Below, one piece after another: positions 18,232 to 32,400 of a stretch of DNA of 64,000 nt. The stretch is from Conchocele bisecta. Taxonomy: Eukaryota; Mollusca; Bivalvia; Lucinida; Thyasiridae. A program made the translations under genes and the position numbers. The notes under the pieces were generated by a model. The model was not told the origin of the DNA. It did no database searches and worked only from the letters and a program-made list of their open reading frames with translations. How positions within the stretch are numbered: the first letter of the stretch is position 1; every line of letters starts with the position of its first letter. Location: NCBI GenBank assembly GCA_029237695.1, contig CM055273.1, forward strand, positions 63,415,968 to 63,479,967. Direction: 5' to 3'.

Positions 18232-21200
18232 ACTAGAAAATGTGTTCATAGAACACGGATGCCCCACATATCGCTTTGATAATAAATGAGGCCAAATTCC
18301 AAGTCAATTTTTTTTTTTACCCGAGCGTTAAAGTTTTTGAAGCACCAAGTATGTGACCTTGACCCTGGGCTTGGCTGGGGCAGGACGAATGTGGATTTGG
18401 CACAGGGTGGTAGAGGACCATTATAGCAATGCGTATATGAAGTATGAAGCTGATCCGTGGAAGGGAACAGAAATTATAAGATATTTACCCGAGCGTTAAA
18501 GTTTTTGAAGAACCAAGTATGTGACCTTGACCCTGGACTTGGCGCAGGAGAAACGTGGATTTGGCACAGGGCGGTAGAGGACCATTAGAGCAACTCGTAA
18601 ATGAAGAATGAAAGATGATCCGTGAAAGACATACAGAAATTATAAATATTTACCTGAAGCGTTAAAAGTTTTTGAAGCACTAAGTATGTGACCTTGACCC
18701 TGGGCTTGGCGGGGCAGGTCCGAACGTGGATTTGGCACAGGTCAGTACGAGTACCATCAGAGCAATGCGTATATGAAATATGAAGCTGATCCGTGAAATG
18801 CAAACAGAATTATAAGAATATTTACCCAGAGCGTTAAGTTTTTGAAGCACCAAGTATTTGTGACCTTAGACCCTGGGTGGGCTCGGCGGGGGCAGGACGA
18901 ACGTGGATTTGGCACAGGGTGGTAGAGGACATTACAGCAATGCAATATATGAAAGTATGAAGATGATCCGTGAGACAACAGAAATTATTAAGATATATAC
19001 ACAGGTAAAAGTAGAGTTTAAAGTTTTTGAAGGCACTAAGTATGACCTTGACCCTTGGGCTTGGCGGGGGCAGGACGACGTGGATTTGGCACAGGACAGT
19101 AGAGACCATCAGAGCAATGCGTATATGAAAATATGAAGCTGATCCTGTGAAAGCAAACAGAAAATTTATAAGATATTTACCCGAGCGTTAAAGTTTTTGA
19201 AGCACCTTAAGTATGTGACCTTGACCCTTGGGCTTGGGCCGGGGGGGCAGGACGAACGTGGATTTGGCACAGGACAGTAGAGGACCATCAGAGCAATGCG
19301 TATATGAAAATATGAAGCTGATCCGTGAAAAGGCAAACAGAAATTTATAAGATAAATTTACCCGAGCGTTAAAGTTTTTGAAGCACCTAAGTATGTGACC
19401 TTGACCCCTGGGCTTGGCGGGGGGGCGGACGACGTGGATTTGGCACAGGACAGGAGAGGACCATCAGAGCAATTGCAGTATATGAAATATGAAGTGATCC
19501 GTGAAAGCAAACAGAAATTATAAGATATTTAACCCGAGCGTAAAGTTTTTGAAGCACCTAAGTTAATGTGGGTCCTTGACCCTGGGCTGGCGGTGGGGGC
19601 AGGACGAACGTGGATTTGGCACAGGCAGTAGAGGACCATCAGAGCAATGCGTATATGAAATATGAAGCTGATCCGTGAAGCAAACAGAAATTATAAGATA
19701 TTTTACGAGGAGTTAAAAGTTTTTGAACAAGCACCAAGTATGTGACCTTGACCCTGGGCTCGGCGGGGGGCAGGACGAACGTGGATTTGGCACAGGGTGG
19801 TAGAGGAACCATTACAGCAATGCTATATGAAGTATGAAGATGATCCGTGAAAGACAACAGAAATTATAAGATATTTACCCTGAGCGTTAATAAAGTTTTT
19901 GAAGCACCAAGTATGTGACCTTGACCCTGGGCTAGGCGGGGGCTGGCAGGACGAACGTGGATTTGGCACAGGACAGTAGAGGACCATCAGAGCAATGCGT
20001 ATATGAAAATATGAAGCTGATCCGTGAAAGCAAACAGAAATTATAAGATATATTTACCCGAGCGTTTAAGTTTTTGAAGCACCAAGTATGTGACCTTGAC
20101 CCTGGGCTCGGCGGGGGCAGGACGAACGTGGATTTGGCACAGGACAGTAGAGGACCTTCAGAGCAATGGTATATGAAATAATGAAGCTGATCCGTGAAAG
20201 CAAACAGAAATTATAGATCAATTTACCAGAGCGTTAAAATGTTTTTGAAGCACCAAGTATGTGACCTTGACCTGGGCTCGGCGGGGGGGGCAGGAACGAA
20301 CGTGGATTTGGCACAGGGTGTAGAGGACCAATTACAGCAATGCATATATGAAAAGTATGAACCCGATGATCCGTGAAAGACAACAGAAATTAGAAGTTAT
20401 TTACACGGAGTTAAAAGTTTTTTGAAGCATAAGTATGTGACCTTGACTTGGGCTTGGCGGGGGCAGGACGAACGTTTGGATTTGGCACAGGACAGTAGAG
20501 GACCATCAGTGCAATGCGTATATGAAATATGAAGCTGATCCGTGAAAGCACAGAAATTTAAGATATTTTTACGAGCGTTAAGTTTTGAAGCACCTAAGTA
20601 TAGTGACCTTGACCCTGGGCTTGGCGGGGGGGGGCAGGACGAACGTGGATTTGGCACAGGACAGTAGAGGACCATCAGGAGCAATGCGGTATATGAAATT
20701 ATGAAGCTGATCCGTGAAAGAAACAAACAGAAATTATAAGATATTTACCCGAGCGTTAAAGTTTTTGAAGCACCAATGTGTGACCTTGACCCTGGGCTCG
20801 GTGGGGGCAGGACGAACGTGGATTTGGCACAGGACAGTAGAGGACCATCAGAGCAATGCGTATATGAAATATGAAGCTGATCCGTGAAAGCAAACAGAAA
20901 ATTATAAGATATTTACCAGAGCGTTAAAGTTTTTGAAGCACCAGTATGTGACCTTTGACCCTGGGCTCGGCGGGGGGGGGCAGGACGAACGTGGATTTGG
21001 CACAGGGTGGTAGAGGACCATTACAGCAATGCATATATGAAGTATGAAGATGATCCGTGAAAGACAACAGAAATTATAAGATATTTACCTGAGCGTTAAA
21101 GTTTTTGAAGCACTAAGTATGTGACCTTGACCTTGGGCTTGGCGGGGGCAGGACGAACGTGGATTTAGCACAGGACAGTAGAGGACCATCAGAGCAATGC

Positions 21201-22858
21201 GTATATGAAATATGAAGCTGATCTGTGAAAGCAAACAGAAATTATAAGATATTTACCCGAGCGTTAAAGTTTTTGAAGCACCAAGTATGTGACCTTGACC
21301 CTGGGCTCGGCGGGGGCAGGACGAACGTGGATTTGGCACAGGACAGTAGAGGACCATCAGAGCAATGCGTATATGAAATATGAAGCTGATCCGTGAAAGC
21401 AAACAGAAATTATAAGATATTTACCAGAGCGTTAAAGTTTTTGAAGCACCAAGTATGTGACCTTGACCCTGGGCTCGGCGGGGGCAGGACGAACGTGGAT
21501 TTGGCACAGGGTGGTAGAGGACCATTACAGCAATGCATATATGAAGTATGAAGATGATCCGTGAAAGACAACAGAAATTATAAGATATTTACCTGAGCGT
21601 TAAAGTTTTTGAAGCACTAAGTATGTGACCTTGACCTTGGGCTTGGCGGGGGCAGGACGAACGTGGATTTGGCACAGGACAGTAGAGGACCATCAGAGCA
21701 ATGCGTATATGAAATATGAAGCTGATCCGTGAAAGCAAACAGAAATTATAAGATATTTACCAGAGCGTTAAAGTTTTTGAAGCACCAAGTATGTGACCTT
21801 GACCCTGGGCTCGGCGGGGGCAGGACGAACGTGGATTTGGCACAGGGTGGTAGAGGACCATTACAGCAATGCATATATGAAGTATGAAGATGATCCGTGA
21901 AAGACAACAGAAATTATAAGATATTTACCTGAGCGTTAAAGTTTTTGAAGCACTAAGTATGTGACCTTGACCCTGGGCTCGGCGGGGCAGGACGAACGAG
22001 GATTTGGCACAGGGTGTTAGAGGACCATTACAGCAATTGCATATATGAAGTATTAGAGATCCGTGAAAGACAACAGAAATTATAAGATATTTACCGAGCG
22101 TTAAAGTTAAATTTTTTGAAGCACCAAGTATGTGACCTTGACCCTGGGCTCGGCGGGGCAGGACGAACGTGGATTGGCACAGGTGTTAGAGGAGCCATTA
22201 CAGCAATGCATATATGAAGTATGAAGATGATCCGTGAAAGACAACAGAAATTATAAGATATTTACTGACGTAAAGTTTTTGAAATTTGAAGCACCAAGTA
22301 TGTGACCCTTGACCCTGGGCTCGGCGGGCAGGACGAACGTGGATTTGGCACAGGACAGTAGAGGACCATCAGAGCAATGCGTATATGATAAGCTGATCCG
22401 TGAAAGCAAACAGAAATTATAAGATATTTACCCGAGCGTAAAGTTTTTGAAGCACCAAGTATGTGACCTTGACCCTGGGCTTGGCGGGGGCAGGACGACG
22501 TGGATTGGCACAGGGCGGTAGAGGACCATCAGAGCAATGCGTATGACATATGAAGCTGATCCGTGAAAGCAAACAAAATTATACGATATTTACCCGCGTA
22601 AAGTTTTTGAAGCACCAAGTATGTGACCTTGACCCTGGGCTTGGCGGGGGGCAGGACGAACGTGGATTTGGCACAGGGCGGTAGAGGACCATTAGAGCAA
22701 TGTGTATATGAAATATGAAGCAGATCGGTCGAAGGATGAAGAAATTCTGAGACATTTACCCAAGCGTTATAGTTTTGTGACGGACGGACGGACGGGACGG
22801 ACGGACGGACGGACAAGGGTAACACTAAATGCCCCCTCCACTATCGTGGTGGGGCATA
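18232..22858 (+). mobile_element. Hairpin-tailed repeat element carrying a 26-unit satellite
   Basis: Head actagaaaatgtgttcatag (18232) with a gccccac motif, then 26 tandem units of about 171 bp from 18310 to 22770 counted by the gtggatttggcacagg core, then a (ggac)n run and a terminal hairpin of atgccccctccac and gtggtggggcat (22829-22857). The same head/tail architecture with different repeat numbers recurs at 23258, 26628 and 59579, so the array is internal to a mobile family. The hairpin end resembles Helentron-like or pearl-type elements of molluscs; that link is inference. Confidence 0.65.
18310..22770. repeat. Satellite array, 26 units of about 171 bp in two main subtypes
   Basis: Subtype A reads cacagggtggtagagg...attacagcaatgcatatatg; subtype B reads cacaggacagtagagg...atcagagcaatgcg. 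They alternate, often as A-B-B. Units between about 18.8 and 20.7 kb differ by many single-base indels, while 20.76-21.98 kb is nearly clean. ORFs here are not coding. Confidence 0.9.
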
Positions 22859-22973
22859 ATAAAATCAATCATTCCGTGTTACCAATATTAATGTTAATTA
22901 ATTCATATTAATCAATTTAAATATTGCCAAGACGTCAAAGTTTCTAAACATCTATTGGTAATATTAACTCGCA

Positions 22974-23036
22974 ATCAAGCACAGTTTGATTGGCTGAGAC
23001 TGAGATGTAGCACAGCTCAGCCTCAGCCAATCAAGC
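22974..23036. repeat. Short inverted repeat
   Basis: aagcacagtttgattggctgag pairs with cagccaatcaagctgctt across a short spacer. It lies in an otherwise featureless stretch (22861-23257). Confidence 0.6.
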
Positions 23037-23257
23037 TGCTTACTTTCAAACACAATATTCAAGTATTTTGTAATAAATACATTTACAAATATTGGCAAGA
23101 TTAGCACAGGCGGTGGTGTGGAACACAGGTGACAGTATCGGGATAAGATTTCCATCAAGATCGGTTCCAAAAAAAACCCATTAAATGACATTGTGTGTAC
23201 GGTATGCAACATACGTAATAAAATATGTTCTATAAAAATATAATCCATTTATAAAAC

Positions 23258-24605
23258 TAGAAATGTGGCCTGTCGGCACACAAATGCCCCCGCTGGCAGC
23301 CAAAGAAAACGAGGCATATTTGATTATAAGCCATTTACCCGAGCGCTAAGGTTTTGAACACACCAAGTCTGTGACCTTGGCCCTGGGCTTAGTGGGGGCG
23401 GGACGAATGTGGATTTGTCACAGGGCGGTAGAGGACCATTGTAGCAATGCGTGTGTGAAATGTGAAGCAGATCCGAGCAAGGAAACACAAATTATAAGCC
23501 ATTTAACTGAATGTTAAGGTTTCAAACGCACCAAGTCTGTGACCTTGACCCTGTGCTTAGCAGGGGCAGGACGAATGTGGATTCGTCACAGGGCGGTAGA
23601 GGACCATTGGAGCAATGCGTGTGTCAAATGTGAAACAGATCCGAGACAGGAAACAGAAATTATAAGCCATTTACCCGAGTGTTAAGGTTTCAAAAGCACC
23701 AAGTCTGTGACGTTGACCCTGGGCTTAGCGGGGGCAGTACGAATGTGGATTTGTCACAGGGTGGTAGAGGACCATTGGAGCAATGCGTGTGAGAAATGTG
23801 ACGCAGATCCGAGCAAGGAAACAGAAATTATAAGCCATTTACCCAGCGTTAAGGTTTCGAATGCACCAAGTCTGTGACCTTGACCCTGGGCTTAGCGGGG
23901 GCGGGACGAATGTGGATTTGTCACAGGGCGGTAGAGGACCATTGGAGCAATGCGTGTGTGAAATGTGAAGCAGATCCGGGCAAGGAAACAGAAATTATAA
24001 GCCATTTACCCAGCGTTAAGGTTTCGAACGCACCAAGTCTGTGACCTTGACCCTGGGCTTAGCGGGGGCAGGACGAATGTGGATTTGTCACAGGGCGGTG
24101 AGGACCATTGGAGCAATGCGTGTGTGAAATGTAAAGCAGATCCGAGCGAGGAAACAGAAATTATAAGCCATTTACCCAGCGTTAAGGTTTAGGGACGTAC
24201 GTACGTACGTACGTACGTACGTACGTACGTACGTACGGACGCCAGTAACACTATATGCCCCCCTCACCATTCGGTGACGGGGGCATAATAACACTATATG
24301 CCCCCCTCACCATTCGGTGACGGGGGCATAATAAGCCATTTACCCGAGCGTTAAGGTTTCGAACGCACCAAGTCTGTGACCTTGAACCTGGGCTTAGCGG
24401 GGGCGGGACGAATGTGGATTTGTCACAGGGCGGTAGAGGACCATTGGAGCAATGCGTGTGTGAAATGTGAAGCAGATCCGAGCGAGCGAGCGAGCGAGCG
24501 AGCCATTTACCCAGCGTTAAGGTTTCGGGACATACGTACGTACGTACGTACGGACGCCGGTAACACTATATGCCCCACTCACCATTCGGTGGCGGGGGCA
24601 TAAAT
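23258..24605 (+). mobile_element. Hairpin-tailed repeat element(s) with about five plus one diverged satellite units
   Basis: Head ctagaaatgtggcctgtcgg with cacaaatgcccccgctggcag at 23258, five units of about 165 bp related to the 171-bp satellite (core gtggatttgtcacagg), an (acgt)n run (24193-24236), then the hairpin tail tatgccccc...ggggcata. The tail is present twice in tandem (about 24250-24320), and a further single unit with (gagc)n and (acgt)n runs ends in a third hairpin at about 24605. Looks like tandem tail-to-tail accretion of one family. Confidence 0.65.
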
Positions 24606-24751
24606 ATAATAAATAGTTCATTCCAGCAAGGGTGAAAGTGGATACTGTTGACCTATGGTAATATGTCAGAATTATTTTCCTACAGTTAACAATATACAAG
24701 GCCACCCCACTTGGATGCAAGATTTATATAATATCACTCATTCAAATATGT

Positions 24752-25014
24752 CAGGCGCGGATACAGGGGTGGGGGGAGTCCAGGGCGTCCGGAACCCCCC
24801 CCCTGCTCCCGGCAAAAAAAAAAAAGACGAAAATCTACAATACTCGAATAGTTGGATGACTTTTTTCGTGGCCTAGGTGTCAGAAAATCGCATCTGCGGC
24901 GACCTGGCATCTAAAAATTTCCTGCGGGGAGGACCCCCTACTTTACAATTTCGAGCTTGCGGCCGACTTGTAATTACAGACCCCACCCTGCAATTATTTC
25001 TGTATCCGCGCCTG
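24752..25014. mobile_element. Short DNA transposon (MITE) with perfect 15-bp TIR
   Basis: 263 bp bounded by CAGGCGCGGATACAG and CTGTATCCGCGCCTG, exact inverted repeats. Flanks tatgt and tatat match at four of five positions, compatible with a 5-bp target-site duplication as in the other CAGG-ended elements at 15546 and 59039. Lies just downstream of the homeobox gene. Confidence 0.75.
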
Positions 25015-25206
25015 TATATTATCACATTGTTACTGAATACTGAAATCCCAGACAAAGTACTTTTAAAATAAATGTTGACTGTGACAGCGACCAGTGTAGA
25101 CCCAGAAAAGCCTGCCCACCATACGGTCAGCCAAACACCAGCCATGCTTCAAATAGGCAGAATAGATCATTATCCTCATGAACCCGTTCCGCTGTTTAAT
25201 CCTGCT

Positions 25207-26417
25207 TTACCAGCGAGACGAATACTGCCTTTTTCTCTTCATGTTGATAACATCAGTCATTGGTCGTGAGTTTTTGCACCGGTTACGTTTGTTTGCGAAC
25301 CATTTCTTAACTTGTTCCGCAGTGATCTCCCCTGCTTTAGCCAGAGCTTCAACCGCCACTTGACCCGGGTACGGATGTTCAAAGTTACGATTATACCACT
25401 CCTCCATCATACGAACGGCTTTACGGGACAAAAGTGGGCGGGGCCTGAATGACTGGCACGTGGTCACTGTGTCCTTCTTCGCCTTGGATAAAATATTAAA
25501 GCTCTTCTCCACTCTGTCCATAATCTTGTGAAGCTGCTCATCATAATAATTGTTCAAGTAGTTACGATACGACGCTGGTACATTGTCATCATGAAGTTCA
25601 CGGAATCTCTCCATTTCCACCTCGGCCGACTGACATCGGTAGAAGCTGGAGAGCTGTCGGATCTCGTCTGGATACACGGACTGAATGGAACTAAACTTGG
25701 ACTGCAAGTTACGCTCGCGTGCATACACATCCAGGTTCGAACCTCCAACCAGAGTGTCAAACAGGGTTTTGGGCATATCGTTACTGTCACAGTCCAGCTT
25801 TAGAGTAGATTGTAGTGCACTGAAGAATGGGTTATTCGATAGTGGACTCTCCGGAGGTGGTGACCCAAGTAGAGAACTCAGGGATGTGTTGAATCTGCTG
25901 TCACCCAGGGGACTTAACTCCACATCATCTCGCCTACAAGCTTCCGACAGAGACCGTGATCGCTTAAAGGTTGGGGTTTTCAGTTCAGAGTTTGATGTAT
26001 CACAGTTGCTTCCGTTGCTATGATTCTCAATCTTCACATAATTTTTATTGAAAGCTTCAGAAAATGACCTGTGTCGTATAAGGTTATGAGATTTCAACGG
26101 CTGCCGGAAGGTTTTATTCATGTCATCAGTTCCAGGTTCACTTGACATTAAATTATACAAGTCTGGCTTCGGTTCGAATTTCACAGCAGATGTAGCATCA
26201 CATTCCAGTATAACAGACAAACTATTACCGCTGTATTCCGACAGTCTGCGCTTCTTGTTCCGCGAGCAACCATTTTGTTCATTTTCCTCTGGTTTTGTGT
26301 CACATGGCTTATCGTGCAGTGAATAGTTGCCCTCCACAAAGTGCATTGAGTCTTCAAGGTCAGATTCGAAAGTTGAATAGGTTGGTTGGGTCTTTTTTAC
26401 TGCAGGTGTGTCTAGTT
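25207..26417 (-). CDS. Homeobox gene, exon 3 (homeodomain and C-terminus)
   Basis: The acceptor is catatctttcag before 26417. The exon encodes Ser/Asn-rich sequence including a duplicated short motif (RHRSFSEAFNK and KRSRSLSEACRR, about 30 residues apart), an acidic segment with many Leu and Phe, and a helix (YLNNYYDEQLHKIMDRVEKS) before the homeodomain. The stop is TAA at 25207-25209. The MITE at 24752-25014 lies about 190 bases beyond it. The two RSxSEA motifs resemble docking or phosphorylation sites (R-x-x-S), which is only a suggestion. Confidence 0.88.
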
Positions 26418-29400
26418 CTGAAAGATATGAGTGTTGTGTTGATTATATAAAGTTTAGCCTTTCAACAAGCAAGACATAATGGTGTACAATATGATACAAT
26501 AAAACTCTGCTCGCTTGATTTCCGACTAGTATAGTGTCTTTTGATATCAAGTTTCTCAAGACAATGCTAGGAAATTCTGAAGCTCGCCAAGGAATTCTGA
26601 GTTGAACATGATAAATTTGATATCAAACTAGAAAATGTGTTCATAGAACATGTATGCCCCACTGATCGCTTTGATAGTAAACGAGACAAAATTCCAAGTC
26701 CAAAAGGGGAGATAATCCATGACTCAGGGTGCGAATTAAAAATCAAACTAATCTTTGCGCATCTACTCATGATAAGGAAGTTACATACCAAGTTTCAGGT
26801 ATGTAGCTACTATAGTTTAAAAGTTGTATAAGTTAAAAGGCAAAATTGCCAAATTCTAAGTAAACAAGAGCTGTAGGAGAACAGCATAGCTCGACTACGA
26901 GGGTGTCGATGTACACATAGCTTGACAAAGAAGGTGGCTGCGGCCTACATAAAAACCTTAACCAAGGTTGACTAAAAACATTAACCAAGGGAAACTAGAA
27001 ATGTGGCCTGTCGGCACACGAATACCCCCACTGGCAGCCAAAGAAAACGAGGCATTTTTGATCATAAGCCATTTAGCCGAGCGTTAAGGTTTCAAACGCA
27101 TCAAGTCTGTGACCTTGACCCTGGGCATAGTGTGATAATCCATGCATCGGTGTAGAAGATATAGAGCGGAAGGGAATTTCAATAGGTTTGACCTTTGACC
27201 TTCAACTATGACCTTGACCTTGGACGTAGGTGCGTGGTTATTGATTGAGACACACCTTCATCATCCTGAGAAACATTTGTGCCAAGGCATTTGATAATGC
27301 ATGCATCGTGTAGAAGATATAGAGCGGAAGGGAATTTCAATAGGTTTGACCTTTGACCTTCAACTGTGACCTTGAGCTTGGACGTAGGTGCGTGGTTATT
27401 GATTGCGACACACCTTCTCATCATGAGAAACATCTGTGCCAAGCCATTTGATAATCCATGCATCGGTGTAGAAGATATAGAGCGGAAGGGAATTTCAATA
27501 GGTTTGACCTTTGACCTTCAACTGTCACCTTGGACGTAGGTGCGTGGTTAGCAATTTGATAATCCATGCATCAGTGTAGAAGATATAGAGCGGAAGGGAA
27601 TTTCAATAGGTTTGACCTTTGACCTTCAACTGTGACCTTGACCTTGGACATAGGTGCGTGGTTATTGATCGGGACACACCTTCTCATCACGAGAAACATT
27701 TGTGCCAAGCCATTTGATAATCCATGCATCGGTGTAGAAGACATAGAGAGGAAGGGAAGTTCAATAGGTTTGACCTTTGACCTTCAACAGTGACCTTGAC
27801 CTTGGACGTAGGTGCGTGGTTATTGATCGCGACACACCTTCTCATCGTGAGAAACATTTGTGCCAAGCCATTTGGGAATTTCAATATTTTTTACCTTTGA
27901 GCTTCAACTGTGACCTTGACCTTGGATGTAGGTGCGTGGTTATTGATCGCGACACACCTTCTCATCCTGAGAAACATTTGTGTCAAGGCATTTGATAATC
28001 CATGCATCGGTGTAGAAGATATAGAGCGGAAGGGAATTTCAATAGGTTTGACCTTTGACCTTCAACTGTGACCTTGACCTTGGACGTAGGTGCGTGGTTA
28101 TTGATTGTGACACACCTTCTCAACATGAGAAACATCTGTGCCAAGCCATTTGATAATCCATGCATCGGTGTAGAAGATATAGAGCGAAGGGAATTTCAAT
28201 AGGTTTGACCTTCAACTGTGACCTTGAACGTAGGTGCGTGGTTAGCAATTTGATAATCCATGCATCAGTGTAGAAGATATAGAGCGGAAGGGAATTTCAA
28301 TAGGTTTGACCTTTGACCTTCAACTGTGACCTTGACCTTGGACGTAGGTGTGTGGTTATTGATGGCGACACACCTTCTCATCATGAGAAACATTTGTGCC
28401 AAGCCATTTGATAATCCATGCATCGGTGTAGAAGATATAGAGCGGAAGGGAATTTCAATAGGTTTGACCTTTGACCTTCAACAGTGACCTTGACCTTGAA
28501 CGTAGATGCGTGGTTTTCCAAGTATGGTTGCTGTAGGCCCAGGAGTATTCCATATACAAGCTTGAGTAAAAACGTAACCAAGGGGAGATAACTAAGTAAT
28601 CCAAGGATAAAAGTAAGTCAAGGTGAAATATAGGTCAGGGATTATTGATGTACATCACTAGGAGATGAAGTTGTCCAAGTATGGTTGATGTAGGCCCAGA
28701 AGTATTCCATATACAAGCTTGACTATAAACATTAACCAAGTAATTGAAGGTTAAATGTAGGTGAAGGTAAAATAAAGGTCAGGGGTTATTGATGTACATC
28801 CATATGAGAAAAAGTTATCCAAGTATGGTGTCTGTATGCACAATAGTATTCCATCTACAAGCTTGACTAAAAACCTTAACCAAGGTTGAGTAAAAACCTT
28901 AACCAAGGGGAATTAAGTAAGTAATTTAAGGAACCAAGGGGAATTAAGTAAGTAATTTAAGGTTAAATGTAGGTCAAGGTAAAATATAGGTCAGGGGTTG
29001 ATGTACATCACTAGGAGATGAAGTTGTCCAAGTATGGTTGGTGTAGGGCCATGAGTATTCCATCTACAAGCTTGACTAAAAACCTTAACCAAAGAGAATT
29101 AAGTAAGTAATTGAAGAGGAAATGTAGGTTAAGGTCAAATATAGATCCGGGTTTATTGATGTACATCACTATGAGAAAAGGTTGTCCAATTATGGTGTCT
29201 GTATGCACAATAGTATTCCATGTACAAGCTTGAGTAAAAAGCTTAACCAAGGTCGAGTAAAAACCTTAACCAAGGGGAATTAAGTAAGTAATTCAAGGTT
29301 AAATGTAGGTCAAGGTCAAATATAGGTCAGGGGTTGTTGATGTACATCACTAGGAGATGAAGTTGTCCAAGTATGGTTGGTGTAGGGCCAGGAGTATTCC

Positions 29401-32400
29401 ATCTACAAGCTTGACTAAAAACGTTAACCAAGGGGAATTAAGCAATTCAAGAGGAAATGTAGGTCAAGGTCAAATATAGATCAGGGGTTGTTGATGTACA
29501 TCACTAGGAGATGAAGTTGTCCAAGTATGGTGGGTGTAGGGCCAGTAGTATTCCATATAGAAGGTTGACTAAAAACCTTAACCAAAAGGAATTAAGTAAG
29601 TAATTGAAGAGGAAATGTAGGTGAAGGTCAAATATAGATCAGGGTTATTGATGTGCATACCTATGAGAAAAGGTTGTCGAAGTATGGTGTCTGGATGCAC
29701 AATAGTATTCAATGTACAAGCTTGAAAAAAAACCTTAACCAAGGTTGACTAAAAACCTTAACCAAGGGAATTAAGTAAGTAATTCAAGAGGAAATGTAGG
29801 TCAAGGTCAAATATAGATCAGGGGTTATTGATGTGCATCACTAGGAGATGAAGTTGTCCAAGTATGGTGGGTGTAGGGCCAGTAGTATTGCATATACAAA
29901 CTTGACTAAAAACCTTAACCAAGGTTGACTAAAAACCTTAACCAAGGGGAATTAACCAAGTAATTCAAGAGGAAATGTAGGTCAAGGTCAAATATAGATC
30001 AGGGGTTATTGATGTACATCACTAGGAGATGAAGTTGTCCAAGTATGGTGGGTGTAGGGCCAGTAGTATTCCATATACAAGCTTGACTAAAAACCTTAAC
30101 CAAGGCGTGACGGTGACGCCGACGCCGACGCCGGGGTGACAACATAAGCTCTACTTATTCTTCGAATAGTCGAGCTAAAAAGGAGGAGATAATCCATGAC
30201 CTGGGCGTCAAATCAAACATTGATATAAAGTTTGCGCATTTATTTATTATAAGGAAGCTACATACCAAGTGTCAGGTCTGTAGCTAGTATGGTTTAAAAG
30301 TTGTACGAGTTACAAGGTTGGTGACAGGCAGATGGGATGGGACGGGATGGACAGACAAGGGTAACACTAAATGCCCCCTCCACTATCGTGGTGGGGCATA
30401 AAAAAAGACTAGTCTGGTATTCTATTTATCAGGTAATGTGTTATGCAAAATGAGAATGAATAACATTATCTTTTGACAACAGAAACACTGACTTATTTTG
30501 TGTCATCACACAGACCATAGTAATGTCTGTGAAAATAGTTTTCAAATACCGATTGACCTTGGTATGTTTTCAGACACAGCATCAGTCAGAATTTGGTCAA
30601 TGTGAAACTAGATGCCTGATAACAAGGTGTAATGCATGGTTCACTGGCTGACTTACAAACACAGTGCAGGCCTGTCTGTGTCTATACTGTAGCCTATTTC
30701 ACCAACATTCCAAAGTATACTTATCTAGCAAAGTATACTTTGAGGGAGAAATTTTCAATTTAAGCATAAATTTATTAATTTTTATTATACTGAATTTATT
30801 ACATTATCACAGCCATTTTGTAATAAATTCAGTATAATAATTCTGCATACTTTTAATCATCAAATATATGCAGTCATTAGTTCTATATGAAATAATGTAT
30901 TTCGGGAAAAATAAATGATTACTCCCTCAAAGTATACTTTGCTAGAAAAGTATACTTTGCAATGTTGGTGAAATAGGCTACTGGTCAGAAATACATTAAG
31001 CCTGGCCCACTATGACTTAATCCTTACACCGCTATCTTAATTTTTTGTCATCTGCTGTTTATTTTCTATTTTCCATTTTATCATCAAAACCATGCTCTGA
31101 CAGCACTGTAGAATAATTTGCAACATGCTTTGACAGCACTTCAGAATCATTTCCATTGGAAATGATTCTGAAGTGCTGTCAAACCAGGTTTTTATTGAGA
31201 AATAAGGCAAGATATAAAAGCAACAGCAGACGACAATTGTTGTGTGTAGCGGTCTAAGGGTTCATTTGTTTGTTGGTATCAACAAATGTGGGAATTGTCG
31301 TCTGCTGTTATTTTAGCCTTTGTATTCTCTCTCAATAAAAACATAGTTTGACCGTATTTTAGAATAATATCCTAATTGTGTCCGAATATATTGGGAAATT
31401 ACGTTATTACTGAATGTACTGAATGCTAGCTGAGAAAAGCCACCTGACAATGTTACTGGTCAGCATGTCAGCATAACCAATGATCAGCCTGTGCATCCAC
31501 ACAGACTGTTCAGGTATACACTGTTCGCCATTCAACAACTGCCATCAGTAAAACAATTAGTCTAGAGTGAATGTGCAAGAGGACTATTTAGGTGATTGTT
31601 GTAAATGTTGTACGGTAACATTTTCTCAATCAGCAGCCCACACATAAGATACGCCATGTGATTTTGTACCTACAAAGATGTGCGATTTTTCATGAAATAA
31701 TTTACAAAAAACATCGACTTCCGCCTTCATTTATGGAAAATATCGTAAATTTTGTAAATATTTTTAATGAGATAGTTTTTAGGTACAAAATCACAGGGCG
31801 TGTCTCATATGTGACTGTGATGACTGGACAATTGGGCTTATGGGTTTTGTGACCAGTGTAGATCCAGGGAGTGTGTAGTAATTGGATCAGGAGCTACACT
31901 GGTTACAATTTTGGAGAAATTGGGATTATGGGATGTGTGACTCACAAATCCCATAATCCCAATTTCTCCAGTCACAGCCACGTATCCTCAGATCCCTCCT
32001 GCCTATTGGAAAAGGATAATAATGGATCCACTTACCCACAACTCCATCATCTGCTGTCCGGTCTATTTCCACATCAGGCACAATATGGAACTTTGACGTT
32101 GGTTCTGTTGTCACAGGCTGGTTCCCTCTTTCACTCATCAATGGTTCCTCTTCCTCACACATATTAAGCAGGAAGTCTGCATCCGAGTTGAAGCTGGGAG
32201 CCATGACTTGGTAAGGGCCCGGAGAGCCTAGCTTGGCAAGCATTGTAGACTGTTCAGAATTTGAAAACATCGAGTTCACTGTATTTGAACTGTTGCTATT
32301 TGCAAGGTTTTGTACAATTCTAAAATGACCTTGGCTTGACCTTGTATTCAGTGTTGAGTTTGAGGAGAATTGGTGTCCACCAAGGACAAGGTCACTATTG

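Noticed and set aside
18310..22770. CRISPR-like array
   Set aside because: Units are contiguous 171-bp satellite copies without unique spacers, in a eukaryotic context.
24193..24236. (acgt)n run as a regulatory palindrome
   Set aside because: Simple microsatellite at the expected tail position of the repeat family, variable in other copies.
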